Shown: positions 10,723-20,121, counted from the first letter of the stretch. The stretch: 64,000 nt of DNA from Stutzerimonas stutzeri (GCA_002387205.1 DGLA01000002.1:259778-323777); one strand, 5' to 3'. Numbers and translations: made by a program. The notes: a model not told the origin generated them from the sequence alone.

Positions 10723-11115
10723 ATGAGACTGCTGCATACCATGCTGCGAGTCGGCGATATGGACCGATCCATCGCCTTCTATACCGAAGTGCTGGGCATG
10801 ACCCTGCTGCGAAGCAAGGATTATCCGGAAGGAAAATTCACGCTGGCCTTCGTCGGCTACGGTGACGAAGCGCATAACAGCGTGCTGGAGCTGACCCATA
10901 ACTGGGGCGTCGAAACCTACGATCTTGGCGACGGTTACGGCCATATCGCATTGGAAGTCGAGGATGTCTACAAGGCCTGCGAGGACATTCGCAGCCGGGG
11001 CGGTAAGATCACCCGTGAGCCGGGCCCGATGAAACACGGCACCAGCATCCTGGCGTTCATCGAAGATCCAGATGGCTACAAGGTCGAGCTCCTGTCGCCT
11101 TCACGGCGCGACTAG
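10723..11115 (+). CDS. gloA: Lactoylglutathione lyase (glyoxalase I)
   Basis: Isomerises the methylglyoxal-glutathione hemithioacetal to lactoylglutathione. The 130-residue protein has the vicinal oxygen chelate fold: MRLLHTMLRVGDMDRS with the first metal His at residue 5, a Glu in NSVLELTHNWG, the second metal His in GYGHIALEVED and the last Glu in DPDGYKVELL. The strong AGGAG before the ATG decides the start. Gene order argG-gloA is as in P. aeruginosa. Confidence 0.95.
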   Translation: MRLLHTMLRVGDMDRSIAFYTEVLGMTLLRSKDYPEGKFTLAFVGYGDEAHNSVLELTHNWGVETYDLGDGYGHIALEVEDVYKACEDIRSRGGKITREPGPMKHGTSILAFIEDPDGYKVELLSPSRRD

Positions 11116-11128
11116 GCTCTTAGCTGAA

Positions 11129-11156
11129 CAAAAAGCCCCGTTAAGGGGCTTTTTGT
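11129..11156 (+). terminator. Terminator after gloA
   Basis: AAAAAGCCCC, a TTAA loop and GGGGCTTTTTG form a near-perfect rho-independent terminator. It is almost symmetric and may also serve the convergent small gene whose stop codon lies just beyond it. Confidence 0.88.
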
Positions 11157-11336
11157 TCACAGGTCAAAGTCGAACTCGTTCAGTTGTTTCTGCAGTCGAC
11201 GTTCTTCGAGCAGGTTATCGATGATCCGGCGCTTGGTCAGGTTGGTCTTGGCTACCTCTACCGGCGCCTCAGTGGTATCGTCTTCATCATCGGCAACGAA
11301 ATCGTCTTCTATCTGGATATCTTCTTTCTCGGACAC
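11157..11336 (-). CDS. Small acidic PA3496-family protein
   Basis: A 59-residue frame with a GTG start (MSEKEDIQIEDDF...) and stop overlapping the edge of the gloA terminator. The N-terminal half is very acidic; the C-terminal half has the conserved block LTKRRIIDNLLEERRL and ends NEFDFDL. This matches the family called PA3496, described as a putative envelope-integrity protein in Pseudomonas; the P. aeruginosa gene is likewise a neighbour of nth (PA3495) and rnf. No signal peptide or membrane segment is visible, so the functional name is uncertain. The gene is short enough to be missed by length cut-offs. Confidence 0.75.
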   Translation of the reverse strand: MSEKEDIQIEDDFVADDEDDTTEAPVEVAKTNLTKRRIIDNLLEERRLQKQLNEFDFDL

Positions 11337-11446
11337 TTGTTCTTACTCCACGGCAGAGGCGCGCTATTGGCGCACCTTATAGCGACAAACCCGTGGTCCG
11401 TAAAAAAGATTTTTTCAATCAGGCGATAGCTTTTTCAGGTGGACGC

Positions 11447-12085
11447 TCAATCGTCTGAGGTCTTGTGCTTGTATTCACAGAGATCCTCGATACGACAGCT
11501 TCCGCATTGCGGTTTACGCGCCTTGCAGACGTAGCGGCCATGCAGGATCAGCCAGTGATGGGCGTCGAGCAGATAGTCCTTGGGGACAAATTTAACCAGC
11601 TTTCGCTCGACCTCAATCACGTTCTTGCCGGGTGCGATCTTGGTGCGGTTGGCAACTCGAAAGATGTGCGTATCGACGGCCATGGTGAACTGCCGAAACG
11701 CAGTATTGAGGACGACGTTGGCAGTTTTCCGACCCACGCCTGGTAGCGCCTCGAGGGCCTCGCGATTGTCCGGCACCTGGCTTCCATGTTTCTCGATCAG
11801 GATTCGGCAGGTTTCGAGCACGTTCCTGGCTTTGCTCGGATAAAGGCCGATGGTCTTGATGTAGCTGCACAGGCCGTCGTAACCAAGGGCGTAGATGGCT
11901 TCGGGAGTGTTCGCGACCGGGTAGAGCCTGGCCGTGGCCTTGTTGACACCCACATCGGTCGCCTGCGCTGAAAGGATCACGGCGATGAGCAACTCGAACG
12001 GAGTGCTGTAGGCCAGTTCGGTTTTGGGCTCGGGGTTGTCTTCATGAAAGCGACGGAAGATCTCCAGTCGTTTTGCGGCGTTCAC
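11447..12085 (-). CDS. nth: Endonuclease III
   Basis: Bifunctional DNA glycosylase/AP lyase for oxidised pyrimidines. The GTG at 12,085 gives 212 residues (MNAAKRLEIFRRFH...), the usual length. The helix-hairpin-helix is LPGVGRKTANVVL with the catalytic Lys, the catalytic Asp is in MAVDTHIFRV, and the C-terminal [4Fe-4S] loop has four Cys as CKARKPQCGSCRIEDLC. It is last in the rnf gene string, as in many gamma-proteobacteria. Confidence 0.95.
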   Translation of the reverse strand: MNAAKRLEIFRRFHEDNPEPKTELAYSTPFELLIAVILSAQATDVGVNKATARLYPVANTPEAIYALGYDGLCSYIKTIGLYPSKARNVLETCRILIEKHGSQVPDNREALEALPGVGRKTANVVLNTAFRQFTMAVDTHIFRVANRTKIAPGKNVIEVERKLVKFVPKDYLLDAHHWLILHGRYVCKARKPQCGSCRIEDLCEYKHKTSDD

Positions 12086-12179
12086 GGGTACACCCCCACC
12101 TTGGTCAGGTATCGGGAGGAGCACCCACGCAGGTTAGGTTTCGCTCCTGCTTGTTGATTGGAATCTGCAGTTTGCGACT

Positions 12180-12893
12180 TCATTCGATGACCCCGGTGAC
12201 ACGTACGCGCCGGCTCTGTGCCGGTTCGTCCGGCTGCGTCGCCTTGGCGCGCTCGGCAAGCTGTTGGTCGATACGGTTCTTTAGTGCGATCAGCAGGCCC
12301 AGCACGATAAAAGCGCCGGGCGGCAGGGTCGCCAATAGAAAACCCTTGTAATCGCTGACCAGGGTGAGCTGCCAATTGGCGGCAGCCTGGCCAAACAGCA
12401 GGTGCATGTTGGCAAACAACGCGCCGGTGCCCAGCAGTTCACGTACGCCGCCCAGGGCAAGCAACACCAGGGCGAAGCCGAGCCCCATCAGCAAGCCATC
12501 GAAGCCGGCAATCAGGGGGTTGTGCTTGGCCGCAAAGCCGTCGGCACGGCCGAGGATCACGCAGTTGGTGGTGATCAGCGGGATGAAGATGCCAAGTATC
12601 TGATACAGCTCATAGGTATAGGCCTGCATGAGCAGTTCGATGCAAGTGGTCAGCGCGGCGATGATCATGACGAAGGCCGGCAGGCGCACGGCAGTGTTGA
12701 CCACCCCCCGCACCAGCGACACGGCGATGTTCGAGCAGATCAGCACCAGCGCTGTGGCCAGTCCGAGGCCCAAGGCATTTACTGCCGAGTTGCTCACGCC
12801 GAGCAACGGGCACAGCCCGAGCAGCTGGACCAAGGCGGGGTTGTTTTTCCACAGGCCATTGACGCTCAGCTCGCGGTAGCTTGGATTGGTCAT
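12180..12893 (-). CDS. rnfE: Rnf electron-transport complex subunit RnfE
   Basis: Integral membrane subunit of the Rnf complex, which couples NADH and ferredoxin (or SoxR) redox to ion movement. The 237 residues form about six membrane segments with the family motifs NPALVQLLGLCPLLGVSN and PLITTNCVILGRADGFA. RnfE is homologous to RnfA, also encoded here. Its ATG overlaps the rnfG stop by 4 bp. Confidence 0.94.
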   Translation of the reverse strand: MTNPSYRELSVNGLWKNNPALVQLLGLCPLLGVSNSAVNALGLGLATALVLICSNIAVSLVRGVVNTAVRLPAFVMIIAALTTCIELLMQAYTYELYQILGIFIPLITTNCVILGRADGFAAKHNPLIAGFDGLLMGLGFALVLLALGGVRELLGTGALFANMHLLFGQAAANWQLTLVSDYKGFLLATLPPGAFIVLGLLIALKNRIDQQLAERAKATQPDEPAQSRRVRVTGVIE

Positions 12894-13657
12894 GGTTTCT
12901 GGCCTTCTTGCCCCAGTGGATCGGAGGTTTGCAATGTGTCTCGGGTTGCAGCGGCACCGGCCCGTGAGTGGGTGGTCACCTCGTCGGGCTCTACCTTTTC
13001 TTCAAGCGCTTGTTCGGCTGTGATCGATGCGGTATCCGCTGTGAGCAGCTCCTGCTTGTGCGCCTCGAAATACTGCAGCGCACGATGGACCGCGCCGACC
13101 ACGGCACGTGGCGTGATGGTGGCTCCGGCGAACTGGTCGAACGTTCCCCGGTCCTTTCTGACCGCCCAGCCGGATGGCTCCGGGTCATTCAGGGAGCGGT
13201 TTTCGAAGCTGCGTATCCATGGGCTCTTCGCCAGCTCGATCTTGTCGCCCAGACCGGGTGTTTCACGATGCGCGACCACTCGTACGCCGGCAATCTCGCC
13301 AGTTACCCCCACCCCGACCAGCAGATGGATGGCACCGCTGTAGCCATCCGGGGCAATGACCTGAAGTATCACCGCGTTTGGCTGGCCGTTTTTGCTCGCG
13401 ATATAGGCCGGCATTGGCTGCCGCGTGCCGAGCAGCGGATCCTGCACCTCCACGCTGTTGTCGAGTAATTGATTGTCGTAGCTGTCCCTTGGCAAGATCT
13501 CGTTCAAGGCGCGCAGCTGCGCGGCACGCTCGGAAGCCTGGATGCGTTCAGCGGTGACCTGCTGCAGCAGCGTCACGGCACCAACGGTAACAATCGCAAA
13601 CAGTCCCAGGACGAGGCTGTTCTTGAACATCGAGCGGCTGAGTTCGCGCAGGATCAT
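12890..13657 (-). CDS. rnfG: Rnf complex subunit RnfG
   Basis: Membrane-anchored flavoprotein subunit carrying covalently bound FMN. The 255-residue product has one N-terminal membrane helix (residues about 13-32) and the flavinylation motif FAGATITPRAVVGAV, where a Thr takes the FMN phosphoester. It is somewhat longer than usual because of a charged, Ala/Thr-rich C-terminal tail after about residue 215. It begins 1 bp after rnfD and overlaps rnfE. Confidence 0.93.
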   Translation of the reverse strand: MILRELSRSMFKNSLVLGLFAIVTVGAVTLLQQVTAERIQASERAAQLRALNEILPRDSYDNQLLDNSVEVQDPLLGTRQPMPAYIASKNGQPNAVILQVIAPDGYSGAIHLLVGVGVTGEIAGVRVVAHRETPGLGDKIELAKSPWIRSFENRSLNDPEPSGWAVRKDRGTFDQFAGATITPRAVVGAVHRALQYFEAHKQELLTADTASITAEQALEEKVEPDEVTTHSRAGAAATRDTLQTSDPLGQEGQKP

Positions 13658-13658
13658 G

Positions 13659-14687
13659 TCATTCGCCCAGTTTGAAGCCGCGCTCGGCCTTGCGGTGGCC
13701 GTAGGTGCGCGGTCGGGTGTAGTAATCGATGGTGGGGGCCGACAGGTTCATCAGGAGCACGGCGAAGGCAACGCCATCCGGGTAGCCACCCCAGGCACGG
13801 ATCACATAGACAAGGATGCCGACCCCAATGCCGAAGATCAGCCGACCGCGATTGCTGGTGGCGCCACTGACCGGGTCGGTGACGATGAAGAACGCACCGA
13901 GCATGGTCGCGCCGCTGAGCAGGTGAAACAGTGGGGAGCCGTGGCTGTCGGAGCCTGAGCCGTTCCAGAACAGCAGGCTCATCAAGGCCAGCGCCGCGAG
14001 CATGCCGACCGGCGCATGCCAGCTGAACAGTCGCTTGTGTAGCAGGAACAAACCACCCGCCAGAAAGGCCAGGTTCACCACTTCCGATCCGATACCACCG
14101 AAATGTCCGAAGGCAGGATTGGCCCAGAGTTCGTCGACGGTCAGGCTCTTGTTGACCTTGAGCACGTCGAGTGCGGTGGCCTGCGTCCAGCCATCCGGGA
14201 GCGAGACGACACCCAGAATGTGTTGCAGCCCAGCGCCCAGGCCGACCGCGTGGGGCACTGGCCAGGTGGTCATTTCGACAGGAAACGAGACCAGTACCAC
14301 CACATAGCCGATCATCGCCGGATTGAACGGGTTTTGGCCCAGGCCGCCGTAAAGTTGCTTGCCGAACACTATGGCGCTGGCGGTCGCAATCAGCGTCAGC
14401 CACCAGGGCGAATAGGGCGGAAGTGCCAGTGCCAGCAGGACGGCTGTTACCAGGGCGGTGCCGTCCTTCAGGAAAAACTGTACAGGACGCTGGCGCAGCC
14501 GCAGAACAAGCGCCTCGCAACCCAATGCCACGGCGCTGGCCCAGATCAGGTTGATGAGGGTGCCGGCGCCGTATAGCCAGCTGAGCGCAAGCACGCCGGG
14601 CAGCGTGGCGCCCAGCACGAGCAGCATGACCCGCTGGGTGCGGTTGTTGCCTGTGGTGTGCGGTGAGGTGATGCGGGGCAGGGCCAT
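13659..14687 (-). CDS. rnfD: Rnf complex subunit RnfD
   Basis: Multi-pass membrane subunit with covalent FMN. The ATG at 14,687 follows GGAG and gives 342 residues starting MALPRITSPH; a longer frame upstream lacks a ribosome site. The flavinylation motif is in HLLSGATMLGAFF, followed by VTDPVSGATSNRGR. There are about nine hydrophobic segments. It lies between rnfC and rnfG in an unbroken operon. Confidence 0.94.
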   Translation of the reverse strand: MALPRITSPHTTGNNRTQRVMLLVLGATLPGVLALSWLYGAGTLINLIWASAVALGCEALVLRLRQRPVQFFLKDGTALVTAVLLALALPPYSPWWLTLIATASAIVFGKQLYGGLGQNPFNPAMIGYVVVLVSFPVEMTTWPVPHAVGLGAGLQHILGVVSLPDGWTQATALDVLKVNKSLTVDELWANPAFGHFGGIGSEVVNLAFLAGGLFLLHKRLFSWHAPVGMLAALALMSLLFWNGSGSDSHGSPLFHLLSGATMLGAFFIVTDPVSGATSNRGRLIFGIGVGILVYVIRAWGGYPDGVAFAVLLMNLSAPTIDYYTRPRTYGHRKAERGFKLGE

Positions 14688-14772
14688 TGGCTCTCCGGTT
14701 AGTGCTCGGCAGTGAAGGCGATACAAAACTGATGGTCGCGATCACTCAGAACAGCGCAGACGGCGCTGCTCG

Positions 14773-17241
14773 TTACGATTGGGTATGGTCCTGAAGTTTG
14801 CGTTCGGCTTCGCTCAACCGCGCTCGTGCGCTTTCGATGGCACTGGCCTGGCTGGTGTCATCTCGTTCCAGCTTGCGCAGGTCGGCACGGGCGAAGGCAA
14901 CTTCAGTCTTGAGGGCGCGGGTCTCTTCGCTAATGGGGCGCTTATCGGTGCGCACCAGGTTCGGTGCCGGTTTGCCAGACTGTGCTTCGGCTTCATGAAG
15001 GGCTTGCTCGGCACTGGCGAGGCCATCGCGCAGCTTGCTCAACTGCGCCTCTTCAGTGCCGGCCTTCTCGGCTTTCTTTAACTCGGCGCGCTTCATCGCC
15101 AGCTCGATCTTGGCTTTCTTGAGCGCATCTTCCCCGGTTCCCTGGGTAATGGGCGGCTTGTCCGCAATAGCCTCGAGCGAGGTTTCAGCCTTGGCCAGCT
15201 GCGAGCGCAAGTGGCTCAATTCCGACTCCTGCTCGGCGTCTCTGTTTTGGAGCTTCTCAAGTTTGAGAACTTGGGCACGCAGCATTGCCGCTTCGATCTT
15301 CGCTTTCTTTGCCGCTTCATCGACGGCGGGCTTGGCCGACCTCGCAGGCGTGGCGTCCGGCGCTGGCGCCAATACTTTCTCCGCTTCGCAAAGCTGAACC
15401 TGCAGGCGGCTCAGCTCGGCGTCCTGGTCGGCATCGCGCGCTTCGAGCTTGTCCAGCTTGCGAATCTGCGCGCGCAGCATAGCGGCTTCGATCTTTGCTT
15501 TTTTTACAGACTCATCCCCCGCGGCGGGTGCGGCGATTGTCGCTGCGGCATTGGCCTGCTCCAGCGCCTTCTGTGCACTGGCAGCTGCGGTACGCAACTG
15601 GGCTACCTGGGCTTCCAGCTCCGGAGTCGCATGGGCCGCAAGTTGCTTTTCAGCTTTCTTCAGTGCGACCTGAGCCATGCTGGCTTCGATCTTGAGTTTC
15701 TTCTGCTCTTCGGAAAGACCCGCTTTCTGCGCCTGGACACGGGCAACCGGATCGTCCTGATTGGGGACGGAGCTCACCTCGGCCTGTGCCGCCTTGGCCC
15801 GCGCGGCACGCTCTGCCCGCGCGGCGCGTTCGGCTTCCTTCTGCTCCTCGGCGCGGCGCAGGCGATCCTGGCGCAACTCGAAGCGCTGCCTGGAGTGCTC
15901 GGCCTTTTGTTGCTTGTGCTCCAGCGTCCGAATCTCGCCCTTGGCGGCCCGGTAGTACTGCACCAGCGGAATGCTCGATGGGCAGACATAAGCGCAGGCA
16001 CCGCATTCGATGCAGTCGAAAAGGTTGTAGGCCTTGAGCTGCTCATGCTCCTGCCCGAGCGCAAAAAAGTGCAGCTGTTGCGGCAGGAGGTTCGCAGGGC
16101 ATGCTTCGGCGCACTCGCCACAGCGTATGCAAGGCAGGGCGGGCGGCGGCGGTGGGAGTTCGGCCAGCGTACTGGCGAGCAGGCAGTTGGTCGTCTTGAC
16201 CAGCGGCACATCCATGGAAGGCAGAGTGAAGCCCATCATCGGCCCGCCCATGATCAGGCGGTTGAGCTTGCTGCTGTCGAGACCGGCAAAGGCGAGCAAT
16301 TCGGCGACCGGCGTTCCGATCAGGGCCTCGATGTTCATGGGCGTCGCCAGCGCCTCTCCGGTCAAGGTGGTGATGCGTGAGATAAGTGGCTTGCCGAGCA
16401 ATACAGCATCATGCACCGCCACGCAGGTGCCGACGTTCTGGCAAAGCATGCCGATGTCGGCCGGCAGCCCGCCGCTGGGCACCTCTTCCCCGGTCAGGAT
16501 CTGGATCAGCTGCTTTTCGCCGCCCGACGGGTATTTGGTCGGGAATACCCGCACTTGAAACGGACGCTCGCCTATCGCTGCACCGATCGCCGCGACTGCT
16601 TCGGGCTTGTTGTCTTCGATGCCGATAAGCACCCGATCCGGCTGGATCAGGTGGGCAAGGATCTCGATGCCGGTCACCAGCTCGACGGCTTTTTCGCGCA
16701 TCAGCAGGTCGTCGGCGGTGATGTAGGGCTCGCATTCGGTGCCGTTGATGATCAGCGTATGGATCTTCTGGCCGGGCGGCACGCCCAGCTTGACGGAAGT
16801 AGGGAAGCCGGCACCACCCAGGCCGCTGATGCCAGCCTGGCGGATGCGTTCGAGCAGTTCGGCTGCAGGCAGTTGGCGATAATCCTCCGCAGGCTGCAGC
16901 TCGATCCAGGCATCCTGTCCATCACTGTCAATGACGATCGCGGCGCCAGGCATGCCTGATACATGCGGATAGGGCTGTGGGCCGATGGCGCTGACGGTTC
17001 CGGATGTTGGCGCATGCACAGGCGCACTGACATAGCCGCTGGCATCGGCGATCTTCTGGCCCTTGAATACTTTTTCACCGACCGTGACACAGGGCTCGGC
17101 GGGCGCGCCGAGGTGCTGGGTGAGCGGTACGATCAACCGGGACGGTAGCGGCATGCGCTGGATCGGCATGCGGTTGGAGAGCTCCTTGCGCTCAGGCGGA
17201 TGAATGCCACCGTGAATGTCCCATTTGGTCCTGGCGGTCAT
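14773..17241 (-). CDS. rnfC: Rnf complex subunit RnfC with long repeat tail
   Basis: Peripheral NADH-oxidising subunit of Rnf. The first about 440 residues are the conserved core: WDIHGGIHPPE at the start, the NADH/FMN region GLGGAGFPTSVKL, and two [4Fe-4S] motifs, CIRCGECAEACP and CIECGACAYVCP (about residues 370-420). From about residue 510 to 822 follows a charged, Ala/Lys/Glu-rich tail made of roughly five repeats of 55-65 residues, each starting like KKAKIEAAMLRAQ and predicted as coiled coil. Total length 822 is greater than the core alone; long tails are known in gamma-proteobacterial RnfC, and their size is variable. Its start overlaps the rnfB stop (ATGA). Confidence 0.94.
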   Translation of the reverse strand: MTARTKWDIHGGIHPPERKELSNRMPIQRMPLPSRLIVPLTQHLGAPAEPCVTVGEKVFKGQKIADASGYVSAPVHAPTSGTVSAIGPQPYPHVSGMPGAAIVIDSDGQDAWIELQPAEDYRQLPAAELLERIRQAGISGLGGAGFPTSVKLGVPPGQKIHTLIINGTECEPYITADDLLMREKAVELVTGIEILAHLIQPDRVLIGIEDNKPEAVAAIGAAIGERPFQVRVFPTKYPSGGEKQLIQILTGEEVPSGGLPADIGMLCQNVGTCVAVHDAVLLGKPLISRITTLTGEALATPMNIEALIGTPVAELLAFAGLDSSKLNRLIMGGPMMGFTLPSMDVPLVKTTNCLLASTLAELPPPPPALPCIRCGECAEACPANLLPQQLHFFALGQEHEQLKAYNLFDCIECGACAYVCPSSIPLVQYYRAAKGEIRTLEHKQQKAEHSRQRFELRQDRLRRAEEQKEAERAARAERAARAKAAQAEVSSVPNQDDPVARVQAQKAGLSEEQKKLKIEASMAQVALKKAEKQLAAHATPELEAQVAQLRTAAASAQKALEQANAAATIAAPAAGDESVKKAKIEAAMLRAQIRKLDKLEARDADQDAELSRLQVQLCEAEKVLAPAPDATPARSAKPAVDEAAKKAKIEAAMLRAQVLKLEKLQNRDAEQESELSHLRSQLAKAETSLEAIADKPPITQGTGEDALKKAKIELAMKRAELKKAEKAGTEEAQLSKLRDGLASAEQALHEAEAQSGKPAPNLVRTDKRPISEETRALKTEVAFARADLRKLERDDTSQASAIESARARLSEAERKLQDHTQS

Positions 17242-17813
17242 GCAGCCTGCTCCCGGTCACTCGCGATCAACTGCCCGGGCGATAGCGGTTGATCCCATTT
17301 CCAGCTCTGCAGATTGCTGCCCACCTCAATCATGTCGATGCAGTCCACTGGACAGGGCTCGACGCAGAGGTCACAGCCGGTGCACTCCGAGGCGATGACG
17401 GTGTGCATCTGCTTCGCCGCTCCAACGATGGCGTCGACCGGACACGCCTGGATGCACTTGGTGCAGCCGATGCACTCGGCCTCGCGGATATAGGCAACGC
17501 GCGGCGGTACTTCACCTTCGACGGCGTCGAGCGGTTCGGGCTCGACATCGAGCAGGTCGGCAAGCGCCTGGATTGTCGATTCGCCACCCGGGGGGCACTT
17601 GTTGATCTTGTCGCCGCTGGCGATTGCCTCAGCGTAGGGCTTGCAACCCGGATAGCCGCACTGGCCGCACTGGGTCTGTGGCAGGAGTGCGTTGATCTGC
17701 TCGGCAATCGGATCGCCTTCAACCCGAAAACGCACGGCGGCAAAGCCGAGTATGGCGCCGCACACCAGGCACAGCGCCAACAACGCGAGAACGGCGATCA
17801 GAACGGGGCTCAT
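17238..17813 (-). CDS. rnfB: Rnf complex iron-sulfur subunit RnfB
   Basis: Electron-transfer subunit of 191 residues: an N-terminal membrane anchor (about 5-27), a four-Cys [4Fe-4S] domain (QCGQCGYPGCKPYAEA), then a ferredoxin domain with two clusters (CIGCTKCIQACPVDAI and CTGCDLCVEPCPVDCI). It overlaps rnfA and rnfC by 4 bp each, so the three are coupled. Confidence 0.95.
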   Translation of the reverse strand: MSPVLIAVLALLALCLVCGAILGFAAVRFRVEGDPIAEQINALLPQTQCGQCGYPGCKPYAEAIASGDKINKCPPGGESTIQALADLLDVEPEPLDAVEGEVPPRVAYIREAECIGCTKCIQACPVDAIVGAAKQMHTVIASECTGCDLCVEPCPVDCIDMIEVGSNLQSWKWDQPLSPGQLIASDREQAA

Positions 17814-18394
17814 ATCTTGATCAAGCCGGAAAAGCCCATGAACGCCAGCGACATCAACCCGGCTGTGACCATGCCGATGGCGGCTCCCTGGAATGATCTC
17901 GGTACGTCGGCAATCGCGATGCGCTCACGCATGGCGGCGAACAGTACCAGTACCAACGAGAAGCCGAGTCCAGCGGCAAAGCCGTTCGCCGTGGCGGTGA
18001 GAAAAGTGAATTCGGTTTTGTTGGCGTTGAGCAGCGCGACGCCCAGCACGATGCAATTGGTGGTGATCAAGGGCAGGAAAATTCCCAGTACACGGTAGAG
18101 CAGCGGGCTGGTCTTGTTCACCACCATCTCCGTGAACTGCACGACCACCGCAATGACCAGGATGAAGCTGATGGTCCGGAGGAACTCCAGGTCGAGCGGT
18201 TTGAGCACGTACTGCTGAACCAGATAGCTGCACATGGCAGCCAGGGTCAGGACGAAAGTGGTCGCCAGCGAGAGACCGATAGCCGTCTCGATTTTCTTCG
18301 AGACACCCATGAACGGGCAGAGACCTAGAAACTGCACCAGCACGAAGTTATTGACCAGAATGGCGCTAACCATGATCAGGGCGAGTTCGGTCAT
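17810..18394 (-). CDS. rnfA: Rnf complex subunit RnfA
   Basis: First gene of the rnfABCDGE-nth string. The 194-residue protein has six predicted membrane segments, family motifs NFVLVQFLGLCPFMGVSK and PLITTNCIVLGVALLN, and the half-repeat shared with RnfE. A promoter should lie in the 18,395-18,580 gap upstream; I see no clear operator there. Confidence 0.95.
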   Translation of the reverse strand: MTELALIMVSAILVNNFVLVQFLGLCPFMGVSKKIETAIGLSLATTFVLTLAAMCSYLVQQYVLKPLDLEFLRTISFILVIAVVVQFTEMVVNKTSPLLYRVLGIFLPLITTNCIVLGVALLNANKTEFTFLTATANGFAAGLGFSLVLVLFAAMRERIAIADVPRSFQGAAIGMVTAGLMSLAFMGFSGLIKI

Positions 18395-18609
18395 TGTGAA
18401 TTCCTGTGGGCGCTCTGCATGAGCCCTAGGCTAAAAGCCGGCTATTATCGGGAAGCCGCAGCGGCCATACAAGCTGCGGCTGCCTGACGCCGCCTCTCTC
18501 TGACATATATGGAAATGTTCCGATTGTCCGTCGGTGCGCCAGCAGCCAATGGCTGTGGTCTGATGGAGACCGGCCGCCGCGTATGACGAACCGGCCGATG
18601 GAGGTGCTT

Positions 18610-19059
18610 ATGACGGTAAGGCTCTTAATACTCATGCTCGGCCTGGGCTTGGGCATCCAGGCGCACGCCGACTCCAGAGGTGGTGTGTACGTCTATCAGC
18701 CGAACGGCGGAAGTTACCGCATCGAGAGCCGACCGTCCTACCGGTACGACCCGCGCAGCCCCTATTCCAACCATCGCCAGTATCCGCAGAATCTACCGCC
18801 GCGCTATCAGGGGCAGCTACCTCCCCAGTACTACGACCGACACCGGGGTGTCGATCGGCACCGCTGGAATCAGGATCGGCGCAACGAAACTCATCGGCTA
18901 CAGCGGCGAGATGACCGAGGGCGACCGGATCTTGACCGGCCGCAGCGTTGGCAGCCAGACGACCCGCGCCGGTTCAGCCGTCCGCCGCTGATTCGTGATC
19001 GTCATGATTACCGAGTGCAGCGGGACCGAAATTTCGGCAACCGTGGCTATTCGCGCTGA
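18610..19059 (+). CDS. Secreted Arg/Tyr/Pro-rich hypothetical protein
   Basis: No family recognised. The ATG at 18,610, 5 bp from GGAGG, gives 149 residues. A signal peptide (MTVRLLILMLGLGLGIQAHA) is followed by a low-complexity mature part dominated by Arg, Asp, Tyr, Pro and Gln, with runs such as RPSYRYDPRSPYS, YYDRHRGVDRHRW and RRDDRGRPDLDRPQRW. It has no Cys and is expected to be disordered and strongly basic with many Asp. Periplasmic or extracellular location follows from the signal peptide. Such proteins may bind nucleic acid, polysaccharide or metal, but nothing here shows which. Confidence 0.7.
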   Translation: MTVRLLILMLGLGLGIQAHADSRGGVYVYQPNGGSYRIESRPSYRYDPRSPYSNHRQYPQNLPPRYQGQLPPQYYDRHRGVDRHRWNQDRRNETHRLQRRDDRGRPDLDRPQRWQPDDPRRFSRPPLIRDRHDYRVQRDRNFGNRGYSR

Positions 19060-19092
19060 CCCGCACGACCATCTTGCGGCCCAAGCGCGCAC

Positions 19093-19914
19093 CTACCGGT
19101 TTCGCCAGTTCGGTTCGCGTTTTTCGAGAAATGCATTCACACCTTCAAGGGTGTCATCGGCTTCAAACAGGCTGACAAAGGCTTCCCTTTCATCAGCAGC
19201 GATCGTTGCGGGTCCACGATTGTGCATGGCGTCGATCAGCGGCTTGATGGTGCGCACCGCGACCGGGCTCTGGCGCGCCACCCGTGATGCCAATAGCAGG
19301 GCGTGGCCCCTCGATTCTCCAGGCTCCACTACCTGCTCGACCAGGCCGATACGCTGTGCGCTGTCGGCCGTAAGGCGTTCGCCACACAGGATCATGCGCT
19401 TGGCCCAGCCTTCGCCTACCAGCCATGCCAATGCCTGGGTACCGCCTGCGCAAGGAAGCAGGCCTACCGAGGCCTCGGGCAGCCCCAGCTGTGCATGCTG
19501 CTCGGCGATGCGAATGTCACAGGCGAGGGCGCATTCCAGACCGCCGCCCAGCGCGAAACCGTTGATGGCTGCGACTGAAACACCACGAAATGTTCGCAAC
19601 GCCTCGAACGCTTCGCCAAAACGCCTTGCCATTTCCCGGGCACGGTTGCGGTCGCCATCGGCGAACAGCTTGAGGTCAGCGCCGGCACTGAAGAATTTCT
19701 CGCCCTGTCCGGTAATGACCAGGGCATACACGTCATCGTCTCTGTTCAGATGATCAATGACTTGCTTGAGACCAATCAGCGACTCGCGATCCCAGGTGTT
19801 TGCGGGCGGATGATTGATTGTGATCAGTGCGGTATGCCCGTGCTTTTCCACGGTCAGCTTGTGGGTCAGATCAAAAACCCCGGACTTGTAGGGTTCAACT
19901 GCTGTGGAGCTCAT
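19093..19914 (-). CDS. Enoyl-CoA hydratase/isomerase family protein
   Basis: A 273-residue crotonase-fold protein. The oxyanion-hole pattern FFSAGADLKLF is present, and both acid residues of true hydratases can be seen: the Glu in FALGGGLECALACD and the Glu in GLPEASVGLLPCAGGTQ. The gene is flanked by unrelated genes, so the CoA substrate cannot be inferred. The first about 17 residues before LTHKLTVEKHG are not conserved in the family, so the start could be downstream. Confidence 0.85.
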   Translation of the reverse strand: MSSTAVEPYKSGVFDLTHKLTVEKHGHTALITINHPPANTWDRESLIGLKQVIDHLNRDDDVYALVITGQGEKFFSAGADLKLFADGDRNRAREMARRFGEAFEALRTFRGVSVAAINGFALGGGLECALACDIRIAEQHAQLGLPEASVGLLPCAGGTQALAWLVGEGWAKRMILCGERLTADSAQRIGLVEQVVEPGESRGHALLLASRVARQSPVAVRTIKPLIDAMHNRGPATIAADEREAFVSLFEADDTLEGVNAFLEKREPNWRNR

Positions 19915-20121
19915 GTCGTTTCCTCGTCAGGATCGGATACACGCGGTCTGTCTGATCAGACGCTCGATTACCTGATGCGTTGCAGCGCTTCTGGTAATGC
20001 GCTTGCGCCAGATGGCGTCGGAACGTGTGAAGAAAATATACGAGGGCTTGGCTGGGCGTGTCAGCTGTGTAAATGACGCGGTAGACGAGGCGGCCAGGAC
20101 GTCCAGGCCGCCGGCCTCTGA

